Assembly: GCA_934487205.1 (NCBI GenBank)
Contig: CAKSRS010000038.1
Location: 1 to 26,992 of the forward strand
Direction of reading: 5' to 3'
From: an uncultured Clostridia bacterium
Lineage (GTDB): Bacteria > Bacillota > Clostridia > UBA1381
DNA length: 26,992 nt
The notes under the pieces were generated by a model. It was not told where the DNA came from. It worked only from the letters and a program-made list of their open reading frames with translations, and did no database searches. Positions within the stretch are counted from its first letter, which is position 1. Every line of letters starts with the position of its first letter. The translations under genes and the position numbers were made by a program. Shown piece by piece: positions 1 to 7,618 of the stretch.

Positions 1-25
1 GCATTGTTCCTTTTTTGATTGACAT
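1..25 (-). CDS. 5' end of a minus-strand gene that leaves the window
   Basis: Read on the minus strand, an ATG at 25-23 opens the frame M-S-I-K-K-G-T-M and continues past the left edge. It is preceded by a strong ribosome binding site, AGGAGGA, at 38-32, six bases from the ATG. A promoter lies further upstream (separate entry). Only eight codons are visible, so nothing can be said about the product. The call rests on the coherent order of promoter, ribosome binding site and start codon, not on homology. The gene is divergent from the rest of the window. Confidence 0.6.
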
Positions 26-67
26 AAAAATTCCTCCTGTGATTTTGGATTTGTTTGTGTCCATTCC

Positions 68-95
68 ATTATATCACTCTTTTTCTGTCCATCAA
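68..95 (-). promoter_or_regulatory. Sigma-A-type promoter of the leftward gene
   Basis: On the minus strand there is a TTGATG -35 box (95-90), a 16-bp spacer and a perfect TATAAT -10 box (73-68). Initiation would fall near 61, giving a leader of about 36 bases before the ATG at 25. The boxes, the AGGAGGA ribosome binding site and the start codon are all in the expected order and spacing. The intron remnant begins only about 15 bases upstream of the -35 box. Confidence 0.6.
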
Positions 96-110
96 TTCTG
101 GGAAGGTGGC

Positions 111-743
111 AAGCAAGAAAGAAAGTACAAACCGCAACCGGTGTTAAGAGTAGAGATACCCAAGCCAAATGGCGGAGTACGAAAACTCGGTATTCCTACA
201 GCAGTTGACAGAGAAGAAAGGAAACTCGGCTTAAAGGTAAATGCAACAAAAACAAAGATAACGCCGCCGAGTAAACTTAAATATCTTGGCTTTGGCTTTT
301 GGAAAAATAAAGATGGATGGAAAGCAAGACCACATCAGGACTCTGTAATGAATTTTAAAAGGAAAATCAAGGCATTATGTAAAAGAAATTGGAGCATAGA
401 CCTCACTTACCGAATTAAGAAGATTAACGAGGTAACAAGAGGGTGGATAAATTATTTCCGCATAGGCTCAATGAAAAGCAAACTAAACAGCATTGATGAA
501 CATCTGAGAACGATGATAAGAGTGATAATTTGGAAACAGTGGAAAACTGCCAAGAAAAGAGAGTGGGGACTCTTAAAATTCGGAGTTGAAAAGTGGATAG
601 CCCACAAAGTTGCAAACTGGGGAGACCACTATCAATTTGTAGCAACAAAATCAGTTGTCAAAAGAGCAATATCAAAAGAAATACTGACCAAGCGAGGCTT
701 AATCAGTATTTCAGACTACTATCAAAAGGTAGCACATATTTAA
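111..743 (+). pseudogene. ltrA: Group II intron reverse transcriptase/maturase, internally deleted
   Basis: An LtrA-family intron-encoded protein helps its intron RNA splice and copies it into DNA. Here a short N-terminal piece remains (VEIPKPNGGVRKLGIPTAVDR region, about 144-212), ending with the early RT block. It is joined directly, around 212-222, to sequence normally found after the polymerase core (the L-K-V-N-..-K-T-K stretch, then KYLGFGF). The palm region with the catalytic YADD motif is missing, so reverse transcription is impossible. The maturase domain X and C-terminal part (RGWINYFRIG, then GLISISDYYQKV) look well preserved. The open frame can be read back to 15, but those first codons overlap the divergent promoter and have no ribosome binding site. 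No intact start is visible. Confidence 0.85.
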
Positions 744-752
744 TTTTGAGTT

Positions 753-818
753 GAACCGCCGTATGCCGAACGGCACGTACGGTGGTGTGAGAGGGCGATT
801 AAATTCGCCCTACTTGAT
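753..818 (+). ncRNA. Group II intron domains V and VI
   Basis: Domain V, the catalytic hairpin, is at about 755-786. Its lower stem pairs ACCGCCGTA (755-763) with TACGGTGGT (778-786), with one G-U pair. The two-base bulge is CG (776-777), and the upper stem TGCC/GGCA (764-767/772-775) closes a GAAC loop. Domain VI follows with stem GGGCGA (793-798) and TCGCCC (805-810). The presumed branch-point adenosine is A812, seven bases before the putative 3' end at 818. Both domains look structurally intact although the rest of the intron is lost. Confidence 0.8.
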
Positions 819-867
819 TGGGAAAAAATACAAGTTCCCAAAGAACTGCAAAAATTTATATAAATAA

Positions 868-896
868 TTGATTTTTCAATATATTGGGTGTATAAT
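868..896 (+). promoter_or_regulatory. Promoter of the sensor kinase/regulator operon
   Basis: TTGATT (868-873), a 17-bp spacer and a perfect TATAAT (891-896) match the sigma-A consensus very well. Transcription would start near 903, about 45 bases before the TTG start codon at 949. This argues that the in-frame TTG at 868 is part of the -35 box and not a translation start. Confidence 0.75.
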
Positions 897-909
897 TACA
901 AATAAACAT

Positions 910-923
910 GGAAAGCGCTCGTC
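910..923 (+). promoter_or_regulatory. Possible weak cre-like (CcpA) site
   Basis: GGAAAGCGCTCGTC matches the catabolite-repression consensus TGWAARCGYTWNCW at the AARCGYT core and a few flanking positions, but misses the 3' WNCW end. It lies just downstream of the predicted transcription start, where a bound CcpA could block elongation. The match is partial and could be chance. Confidence 0.2.
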
Positions 924-948
924 CGGAATATGTAAGGGGGCAAAAAAA

Positions 949-2697
949 TTGAGAATAAAAAAATCGTACAAATACAGCCTAACTGTGCAGACCATGGTAA
1001 TCACCATTTTGGTAAGCATTGCAACTGTCGGCGCTGTAAGCGGAATTGCATACAAAAATCTGCGTAACAGAGCTATCTCAAACTCAATTAAGCAGTATGA
1101 ACTGCTTATGGATCAGCTTATGGATCGCGAGGAGGATATGGTACTGGAAATATACGATATTTTCCGCGACATAGAAGTTGACAAGGAATTTAAAAGGATA
1201 GCCGGTGTTCAGGACGGCAAATACAATGTAAATGATGCTATTTCTGTTGCATCAATTTTCCGTAATATGCGTTCAATACATTCGAATGTTATCAATAGCA
1301 TGATTTTTATTCGAGATGACGGTCAGATATTTTATGAAAAGCAGAATGTGCTGAACAGTGATATTGATTATCATGCATTGAACTGGTATAAAGCGGCGGA
1401 GGAAAATAACGGTTATGCGATATGGTATCCGCCTTATACAAATGAACTTTTCACAAACGATTCGCGGAAATCAATAGGCTTAATGAAATTTATTACCGAC
1501 AACCGATATGAACGTGAAGGTTTATTGATTATGAATATAAACACCGCATATCTGTTGGACGAGGTTGATAAGCTGAATTTAAGCAGTCCGATTTTTATAA
1601 CAAACAAAAACGGCGCAATTCTCGTTTCGAATACCGATTCCGAAACATGCTCAGAAACAGAAAAAGAGATGGCGGAAGTATCGCTTGACAATGGAATATA
1701 TCGCGACAGAAATAATTGTATTATAACAAAAACGGCGCCAAAGATAAAATGGAGCGTTGTTGTCAATGTGGAAAATACTCTGCTTGCCGGCGATTTGGGA
1801 ATTATGCAAAACGGTATATTAACAGCAATGATAACGGGCATTATTATTGCGTCGGTTATGATGCTGTTTGTACTTGAACATATCACTGTTCCGATTACAA
1901 GACTCAGCCGCAAAATGCGCATTTCGGAGGGGGAAACCCCCGTACCGTACGACGGCGCGGAAACGGAAAGAAAAGATGAAATAGGCGGTTTGGCAAAAAG
2001 CTATAATTTCATGGTTGAAAACATCATGGAACTGACGGAACAAATCCGAAAAAAGAGCGCGCAGGAATCGAAAGCGCGTTTGCGGACGCTGCAGCAACAG
2101 ATAAATTCACATTTTTTATATAACACGCTGGATTCTATTTATTGGAAGGTGGCGATGGGCAATAAGGAGGAGAGTATGGATATGATTCACCGTCTTGCAA
2201 CTTATTTCCGCCTTGCACTGAATAAGGGCGATGACATCACGACGGTGGAAAAAGAAATAATACATATTGAAAATTATGTAGAAATAGAAAAATACAGGTA
2301 CAAAAACGGCTTGAAATGCAGTATAGATGTGGATAAAGCGGCATATAAATGCAAAATGCCGAAACTGCTTTTGCAGCCGTTAGTGGAAAATGCGATATTG
2401 CACGGATTGTTTTCAAAAAAAGAGGACGCCTTGGTAAAGGTGACGGGAAGAATATCGGGTGAACTTCTGATTTTTGATGTAGAGGATAATGGTGTCGGCA
2501 TGAATATCAATGAGGTTACGGATTATATAAAAAACGGCGTGCGCGGCGAGAAAATGCAAAACAGTTTTGCGCTGAGGAACATATATACGCGGATAAAATT
2601 GTATTGCGGCACACATGGTGATATGAGTTTTTATAAAAGCAGCTGCGGCGGCGCCGGAATAAGGATTACTTTGCCTGTCGGCGGGGTTTCGGAATAA
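949..2697 (+). CDS. YesM-type sensor histidine kinase
   Basis: This is a membrane histidine kinase of the YesM/LytS-like group (His_kinase PF06580), usually paired with YesN-type regulators that control sugar uptake genes. The TTG start at 949 is chosen because AAGGGGG (934-940) sits eight bases upstream and the promoter lies at 868-896; the protein is then 582 residues. Visible parts: transmembrane segment about 16-37; an extracellular sensor region about 38-288; a second transmembrane segment about 289-312; HAMP linker about 313-370; the phospho-acceptor His388 in QINSHFLYNTL; N box (VENAILHG); and the ATP-binding G box DNGVGM at about 513. The usual PHFL motif reads SHFL, a mild oddity. 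Its stop codon is directly followed by the regulator gene, so the two are surely co-expressed. The extracellular ligand is unknown, probably a sugar or oligosaccharide. Confidence 0.92.
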   Translation: MRIKKSYKYSLTVQTMVITILVSIATVGAVSGIAYKNLRNRAISNSIKQYELLMDQLMDREEDMVLEIYDIFRDIEVDKEFKRIAGVQDGKYNVNDAISVASIFRNMRSIHSNVINSMIFIRDDGQIFYEKQNVLNSDIDYHALNWYKAAEENNGYAIWYPPYTNELFTNDSRKSIGLMKFITDNRYEREGLLIMNINTAYLLDEVDKLNLSSPIFITNKNGAILVSNTDSETCSETEKEMAEVSLDNGIYRDRNNCIITKTAPKIKWSVVVNVENTLLAGDLGIMQNGILTAMITGIIIASVMMLFVLEHITVPITRLSRKMRISEGETPVPYDGAETERKDEIGGLAKSYNFMVENIMELTEQIRKKSAQESKARLRTLQQQINSHFLYNTLDSIYWKVAMGNKEESMDMIHRLATYFRLALNKGDDITTVEKEIIHIENYVEIEKYRYKNGLKCSIDVDKAAYKCKMPKLLLQPLVENAILHGLFSKKEDALVKVTGRISGELLIFDVEDNGVGMNINEVTDYIKNGVRGEKMQNSFALRNIYTRIKLYCGTHGDMSFYKSSCGGAGIRITLPVGGVSE

Positions 2698-2718
2698 ATG
2701 TCATGGGGAGAAACTGAT

Positions 2719-4266
2719 ATGAAAATGATTATTGTGGATGATGAAATCGGCGTTGCAAACGCAATAAAAAGGCTGTACGATTGGAGTCAGCTGGAAATAG
2801 ATGAGGTTTTCGTATATGAATCGGCGCGTGATGCGCTGGAAAAGCTGAAGGAACGTGATTTGTACATACTTATGACCGATATAATGATGCCGGAAATAAA
2901 CGGTTTGGAGTTGACGCGCCTTGCAGTAGAAATGAATCCGGATATACAGATTATTATCTTCAGCGGTTATGATGATTTTAAATATGCACAGGAGGCGATG
3001 CGTGCCGGTGCAAGGGAATATTTGTTAAAGCCGGTCAGCCTGGAGGAGGTAATTGCGGCGGTGCGGCGCGCGGCGGAAAATGCGGCGGCAGAAAACGAAC
3101 TCAGCGAATATGACCGTAAAAATGAAAAGAACATGTTTGCAAATTTGCTGATTAATGAAAGCGTGCATTTATCCGAGACGAAATTCTGTGATTACATGGA
3201 TTTGATTAAGTTTGACGGCAAGCCGCAATGGTGCTTGTGCTTTTGCGTAAAAATAACCGATTGCAAAAAGCGGAGTGACTGGAATACCGAAAATGATTTG
3301 CCGATTTTGTATGTTGCGGTTGATAACGTACTTAATGAAATTCTGGAGGGAAAAGGAAGTTCATTTAACAATAATACTAATTCGGTTACGGCATTTCTGT
3401 TCGGCACTCAGCAAGATGATTACGGGAAAATAATATCGGAGTGTAAATCGGTTTTGCAGCAAACACTCGATATATCGGCGGCGATAGGCGTGGGCACGGC
3501 AGAGGAATTTTCTGGGAATATGAGCAAAAGTTATAAGGAGGCATTAACGGCTTGCGAGCATTGCGCTCAATATTCAAAACCGGAAATTTTATGTTTTTCC
3601 GATTTGCATTTTCAATTCGGTTATCCGCAGGAAATTGAGACTGCATTGCTGTCCGAACTGGAAAAGGGCGAGAATGTTTCAAAACAACGGCTTAGCGAAA
3701 TAATCAGCAGATATTTTGCGGACATTAAAATGAAAAGTAATATTCCGGCATATTATGCGGAAAATATCTGCGACAGAATGTTTTTTGCCTGTCTCAAAAA
3801 AGCGGAAAGTTTCGGTATAGATATTGGTGACGAAACAAGGCATGGAATAAAGAAAAACACGGATAATATTGACGGACTTGAGCGCAGATTTACGGAAGGG
3901 TTGGAAAAAATTGCGACGGCGATGCAGAGTAAATCAAACGATAAAAATAAAATGCTTACCGAGACGGTTAAGCAGTACATCGGCAAAAATCTTGACAAGG
4001 ATTTGTCATTGGATACGGTATCCAAACAATTTCATTTCAGTTCCAGATATTTTGCGCATGTATTCAAACAATATACGGGCGGTAACTATACCGCATATGT
4101 AAACGGGGTGAGAATGGAAGAAGCAAAACGGCTGCTTAAAATGAGTGATTTGACTATCAACGAAATTGCCGGACGCGTCGGCTACGGCGATATGGGGCAT
4201 TTTTCAAGAAATTTCAAAAGTGTCGTTGGAAAACGACCATCCGAATACAGGCGAGAAAGAACATAA
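2719..4266 (+). CDS. YesN-type response regulator with AraC-family output domain
   Basis: A cytoplasmic transcription regulator, the partner of the kinase just upstream. The start at 2719 is preferred over the ATG at 2698 because GGGGAG (2705-2710) lies eight bases upstream and the protein then begins MKMIIVDDE, as receiver domains do (515 residues). The receiver domain (about 1-120) has the acidic pair D7/D8, phospho-acceptor Asp54 (TDIMMPEINGLE) and Lys104 (LLKPV). A middle region of about 290 residues of the kind seen in YesN proteins follows. The C-terminal 100 residues (from about 415) carry two helix-turn-helix units of the AraC/XylS type, ending in the characteristic VGYGDMGHFSRNFKSVVGKRPSEYR signature region. 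It probably activates the transporter and enzyme genes downstream. Confidence 0.93.
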   Translation: MKMIIVDDEIGVANAIKRLYDWSQLEIDEVFVYESARDALEKLKERDLYILMTDIMMPEINGLELTRLAVEMNPDIQIIIFSGYDDFKYAQEAMRAGAREYLLKPVSLEEVIAAVRRAAENAAAENELSEYDRKNEKNMFANLLINESVHLSETKFCDYMDLIKFDGKPQWCLCFCVKITDCKKRSDWNTENDLPILYVAVDNVLNEILEGKGSSFNNNTNSVTAFLFGTQQDDYGKIISECKSVLQQTLDISAAIGVGTAEEFSGNMSKSYKEALTACEHCAQYSKPEILCFSDLHFQFGYPQEIETALLSELEKGENVSKQRLSEIISRYFADIKMKSNIPAYYAENICDRMFFACLKKAESFGIDIGDETRHGIKKNTDNIDGLERRFTEGLEKIATAMQSKSNDKNKMLTETVKQYIGKNLDKDLSLDTVSKQFHFSSRYFAHVFKQYTGGNYTAYVNGVRMEEAKRLLKMSDLTINEIAGRVGYGDMGHFSRNFKSVVGKRPSEYRRERT

Positions 4267-4297
4267 CCAGGGGATAACCCGCGGTTGTGTTTTTTTT
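4265..4297 (+). terminator. Probable rho-independent terminator after the regulator gene
   Basis: An imperfect hairpin overlaps the regulator's stop codon. AACC (4265-4268) pairs with GGTT (4283-4286) and GGG (4271-4273) pairs with CCC (4278-4280) around an ATAA loop, with small internal bulges. A run of eight T (4290-4297) follows. The stem is short, so termination may be partial. It separates the regulator pair from the transporter promoter. Confidence 0.55.
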
Positions 4298-4304
4298 ATG
4301 ATAT

Positions 4305-4326
4305 GTTACAAATCTTCAATTTGAAC
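4305..4326 (+). promoter_or_regulatory. Imperfect inverted repeat, candidate regulator operator
   Basis: GTT-A-CAAAT, five bases (CTTCA), then ATTTG-AAC: the two arms are complementary apart from one extra A. It is about 37-58 bases upstream of the -10 box at 4363, a typical place for an AraC-family activator. Binding by the neighbouring YesN-type regulator is inferred only from position. Confidence 0.3.
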
Positions 4327-4362
4327 ATACTTTTATCCATATACAAAAAAATCGGGAAATTA

Positions 4363-4368
4363 TATAAT
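4363..4368 (+). promoter_or_regulatory. -10 box of the transporter/enzyme operon promoter
   Basis: A perfect TATAAT is the only good promoter element in the gap between the regulator and the first permease. The position 17 bp upstream (4340-4345) reads TATACA, a poor -35 box. A good -10 without a good -35 is typical of promoters that need an activator. Initiation would be near 4375, some 30 bases before the permease start codon at 4405. Confidence 0.5.
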
Positions 4369-4404
4369 AAATATGGAATAAATGCAATAGAAGGTGACGA
4401 ATTG

Positions 4405-5325
4405 ATGAAGGAAGGACTTCGGAAAAAGAGTTTCGGCGAATGGTTCGAAAGCACCGGGAGTACATATGTGCTTATAGCGCCGAGCGTTATTTTATTTATT
4501 GTGCTGACGGTATATCCTCTTTTGTGGGTGCTGCGGTACATGTTCTATGATTATGACGGAATTACCAAAGCGGTATATGTGGGGCTTGACAATTTTACGC
4601 GTGTATTCACAAGAGACGCGCAGTGGTGGCAATCGGTGCTTATAACCTTTAAGGTGACGTTCATAAAACTTGCGGCGGAAATTCCGCTTGCGCTTTTGAC
4701 AGCGGTTATGCTGAATGAGCCGTACATAAAGGGAAAGGGATTGTTTCGCGGAATATATTTTCTTCCCACTGTCACAAGTGCAGCTGTCATGAGTGTTGTT
4801 TTCACGTTTATTTTCTCGCCTTATAACGGAATTTTAAACAGTATGCTGTTAAAGCTCGGACTGATAAAGGAGAGTATTGACTTTTTGGGAAATGAAAAAA
4901 CAGCTCTTGTAACCTGTGCCGTTGTAGCCGTATGGCAGGCGTTTGGACAGAACACGCTGCTTATCATGTCGGGACTGCAGGCTATTTCGGAGGATATTTA
5001 TGAAAGCGCGCAGATTGACGGCGCCGGAAGGTTTGTATGTTTTTGGAAAATATCTCTTCCGCTTATAATGCCGACCTTCCGTATTATACTGATGCTTGCA
5101 ATACTCGGCAGCTTGGGTATATTTGACAGCATACAGGTTCTTACCGGCGGAGGACCCAATGGTTCGACAATGGTTATGGCGGTAAGTATTTATAAAAAGC
5201 TTTTCGGAAATACTGTTCCCGAATATGGTTATACCGCATGCCTAAGTGCAATTTCGGCTGTTATTTCGGGAATTATTGCGCTTTTGTATTTGCGGATATC
5301 GAAAAAATCGGAAGAAATCTATTAA
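4405..5325 (+). CDS. ABC sugar transporter permease (UgpA/LacF-like)
   Basis: One of two membrane subunits of a CUT1-type carbohydrate importer (MalF/LacF/UgpA family). The ATG at 4405 is chosen because AAGGTGA (4391-4397) lies seven bases upstream; the frame is open further back, but that stretch holds the promoter and terminator. The 306-residue protein shows about six hydrophobic segments, beginning with YVLIAPSVILFIVLTVYPL. It carries the cytoplasmic EAA loop (DIYESAQIDGAGRF, then SLPLIMP) that contacts the ATPase. It forms a unit with the second permease and binding protein that follow at short spacing. Its substrate is probably an oligosaccharide made by the surface enzymes encoded downstream. 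Confidence 0.93.
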   Translation: MKEGLRKKSFGEWFESTGSTYVLIAPSVILFIVLTVYPLLWVLRYMFYDYDGITKAVYVGLDNFTRVFTRDAQWWQSVLITFKVTFIKLAAEIPLALLTAVMLNEPYIKGKGLFRGIYFLPTVTSAAVMSVVFTFIFSPYNGILNSMLLKLGLIKESIDFLGNEKTALVTCAVVAVWQAFGQNTLLIMSGLQAISEDIYESAQIDGAGRFVCFWKISLPLIMPTFRIILMLAILGSLGIFDSIQVLTGGGPNGSTMVMAVSIYKKLFGNTVPEYGYTACLSAISAVISGIIALLYLRISKKSEEIY

Positions 5326-5343
5326 TGGGAGGGCGTGTTGTTT

Positions 5344-6201
5344 ATGCGGTCAAAAAACAATCTTTCGGCGGGAATAGTGTTAAGAATTGTGATTTATGCA
5401 ATATTGCTGACAGTTGCGGCGGTAACTCTTTTCCCGGTTGTATACAGTATATTCGGAGCGTTTAAGGACACACAGGAACTTATGACATCGGGCAGATTGC
5501 TGCCGGAAAAATTCAGTGTGGAAAATTATGCTTATGTGTGGAGCAAGGTCAATTTTGCAAGATACACCATAAACAGCCTTATAGTAACAGTGGCGGTGGT
5601 TGCAGTACGTATATTTTTGGTTACCGTTACGGCATATGTATTTTCACGCCGAAAATTCAAAGGCGGAAAATTCATTCACGCGGTGTTTTTGGTGTCAATG
5701 TTTATCAGCGCCGGAGCGGCGGCTATGTATCCTATTTACAAGCTCATTGTAGATATGGGGATAAACAAAAATTATCTTGGACTCATATTTGTAAATTGCG
5801 GCGTACCGGTTTCGCTGATATTGCTCGGCGAGGGATATTTGAAGGGGATTTCCGTAACATTTGACGAGGCGGCAAAAATCGACGGCTGTTCCTTTATAAG
5901 AACGTTTGCGCAGATAATTTTTCCCATGATGATGCCGTTTATAGCTGTGGTAGCGCTGTTGACTTTCCGCGATGTGTGGAACTCATACCTGATGCCGATG
6001 ATTATAACTTTCGGCCAGCCGAAACTGCAGCTGCTTTCGGTCGCGATTGTAGAACTGCGAGCGGGCGGGGGCGGAATGGCGACGATGTGGTCGCGTATCC
6101 TTGCGGCAGTAAATATTTCTATTGTGCCGGTTATAGCAGTGTATATTATCTGCAATAAGCAGTTTGTAAACGGACTTATTGCGGGAGGAATAAAAGAATA
6201 A
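5344..6201 (+). CDS. ABC sugar transporter permease (UgpE/MalG-like)
   Basis: The second membrane subunit of the same importer, 285 residues, with about six hydrophobic segments and the EAA loop (TFDEAAKIDGCSF, then FPMMMP). The start is placed at the ATG at 5344, ten bases after GGGAGGG (5327-5333). A GTG at 5335 and a TTG at 5338 are in frame but too close to that ribosome binding site. The upstream permease ends only 18 bases earlier, so both are translated from one message. No ATP-binding subunit gene is present anywhere in the window. In many Firmicutes such importers borrow a shared MsmX-type ATPase encoded elsewhere. Confidence 0.92.
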   Translation: MRSKNNLSAGIVLRIVIYAILLTVAAVTLFPVVYSIFGAFKDTQELMTSGRLLPEKFSVENYAYVWSKVNFARYTINSLIVTVAVVAVRIFLVTVTAYVFSRRKFKGGKFIHAVFLVSMFISAGAAAMYPIYKLIVDMGINKNYLGLIFVNCGVPVSLILLGEGYLKGISVTFDEAAKIDGCSFIRTFAQIIFPMMMPFIAVVALLTFRDVWNSYLMPMIITFGQPKLQLLSVAIVELRAGGGGMATMWSRILAAVNISIVPVIAVYIICNKQFVNGLIAGGIKE

Positions 6202-6218
6202 AAAAGGAGAAGAAAACT

Positions 6219-7592
6219 ATGAAACAATCAAACAAAGTCAAAAATGCCGTGTTGAAGGCGATATCGCTGGCGATTGCCGCGGTGACGGTATTAAGCTGTG
6301 TATCATGCGGCAAAAGTGAGCAAGCGTCGGGAAAACGCGTCGAAATTCGTGTTATGTCGGGTGACAGGGCACGAATGGACGAACTTCAGACGGCAACCGA
6401 TGAATTTAACAAAACCAATGATAAGAATATTCATGTTACGCTGGATTTTTTGGGTGACAATGCGGGTGATGTTATAAAAGCCGGCTATACTTCGGAAAGT
6501 GCACCGGAAATCCACAGCGCTATGGGCGGTTCCCTTGATGATTTGGCAATAGAGAACGGTTGGTATCGAGAAATAGATGCGCAGACGATTGATGAATGGC
6601 GCGGTAAATACGGTGATATTTCAATTGCTAAAGCCGATAAAAAGACCGGTAAAACTTATGCGCTTTTGAGTCCGCCGAGCGATACCGATTGTTCGGGATA
6701 TAAATTTTTGTGGAATAAGGAACTGTTCAGCCAGGCAGGACTTGACCCGGAAACACCGCCGAAAACATGGGCGGAAGTGCGCGAGTTTGCAAAGAAAATC
6801 ACGGCTGTGGGCGGCGGTAAAAAATACGGCTATGTCATGCCGTTTAAGGACAGCATTTTCACAAGATACTATGTTATTTTGCCGAGCGCGACCTCGGGAC
6901 TTTATAATGCGGACGGATTTGACCCGGTAAAGGGTGAATACGATTTCAGCGTATACGCGCAGCTTATTAAAGTTTACAGAGATATAATTGCGGACGGTTC
7001 GGTATTCCCGTCTCCCAACACGATTGATAACGATACGGCAAGAGCGCAGTTTGCGGAAGGCAATATAGGCATGATTTGCGCAGCCGGCTGGGACGTAGAT
7101 GTGTTCAGCCAACAGTTCGTTCCGAAACAGGACTGGGGAATCGCGGAATATCCTGTTACCGACACTTTCAAAGGCGGATATCCGTACGCGGTAAATAACG
7201 GCATTGTGGACTATTATATGTCGGCAAATTCGGATTTCCCCGAAGAACAGATGTACGTGTATAAATGGCTTTTGAGTCTGAATAAATCCGATGACGAGAA
7301 AAAGCAGAGAAAGGGAAATGATGAGTTTTCACAGTATAAGTATCCGCTTGCGAAATCGGACGACGCCGAAACGCCGGAAACTGTTATAAAAATTGAAGGC
7401 GACAATAAATGGGACGGACTGAAAAATCTTATTCTTAATAACGAGGATATAGATGCCGGACTTAAAAAGATATCCGATACATATAACGCGGCTATGAAAA
7501 AGGCAGCGGAATCGGGTGAGGATATGGAACAGTACCACAATGACAATTACAATTTCTATGCAGAAAGCTATGAGGAACTCGGCACAAACTAA
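6219..7592 (+). CDS. Sugar-binding lipoprotein of the ABC importer
   Basis: The extracellular solute-binding protein (family 1, SBP_bac_1-like) that captures the sugar and delivers it to the two permeases just upstream; 457 residues. A clear AAAGGAGAAG ribosome binding site precedes the ATG. The N-terminus has a basic segment, a hydrophobic core and two candidate lipid-attachment cysteines, C27 (VLSC) and C30 (SCVSC); which is modified cannot be decided by eye. The mature part resembles this family in its order: beta-strand VEIRVMSGD, a helix with DEFNKTND, then an aromatic-rich body with a late GYPYAVNNGIVDYY segment. Ligand is not readable from sequence. The acidic, Lys-rich C-terminus is usual for the family. 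Confidence 0.9.
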   Translation: MKQSNKVKNAVLKAISLAIAAVTVLSCVSCGKSEQASGKRVEIRVMSGDRARMDELQTATDEFNKTNDKNIHVTLDFLGDNAGDVIKAGYTSESAPEIHSAMGGSLDDLAIENGWYREIDAQTIDEWRGKYGDISIAKADKKTGKTYALLSPPSDTDCSGYKFLWNKELFSQAGLDPETPPKTWAEVREFAKKITAVGGGKKYGYVMPFKDSIFTRYYVILPSATSGLYNADGFDPVKGEYDFSVYAQLIKVYRDIIADGSVFPSPNTIDNDTARAQFAEGNIGMICAAGWDVDVFSQQFVPKQDWGIAEYPVTDTFKGGYPYAVNNGIVDYYMSANSDFPEEQMYVYKWLLSLNKSDDEKKQRKGNDEFSQYKYPLAKSDDAETPETVIKIEGDNKWDGLKNLILNNEDIDAGLKKISDTYNAAMKKAAESGEDMEQYHNDNYNFYAESYEELGTN

Positions 7593-7618
7593 CGGTATTT
7601 ACTTTATGGAGGATTGCA

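Larger units (their letters stand above)
111..818 (+). mobile_element. Decayed group II intron, 3' part
   Basis: This is the 3' remainder of a bacterial group II intron: a broken LtrA-type reading frame (111-743), then recognisable domain V and VI RNA structures (753-818). The 5' splice site, domains I-IV and the start of the maturase gene are not seen. The left boundary is set where LtrA-like coding sequence begins (residues KYKPQPV and after); sequence to its left belongs to the promoter of the divergent gene. The right boundary is placed after the GAT at 816-818, since these introns typically end CTACTYGAT. The element cannot be mobile by itself. Confidence 0.8.

Noticed and set aside
15..110. 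N-terminal extension of the intron protein frame starting at 15
   Set aside because: It has no ribosome binding site, does not resemble LtrA, and overlaps a well-formed minus-strand promoter and ribosome binding site.
819..840. TGGGAA/TTCCCA inverted repeat just after the intron, as a terminator
   Set aside because: The stem is six base pairs with a ten-base loop and no T-run follows.
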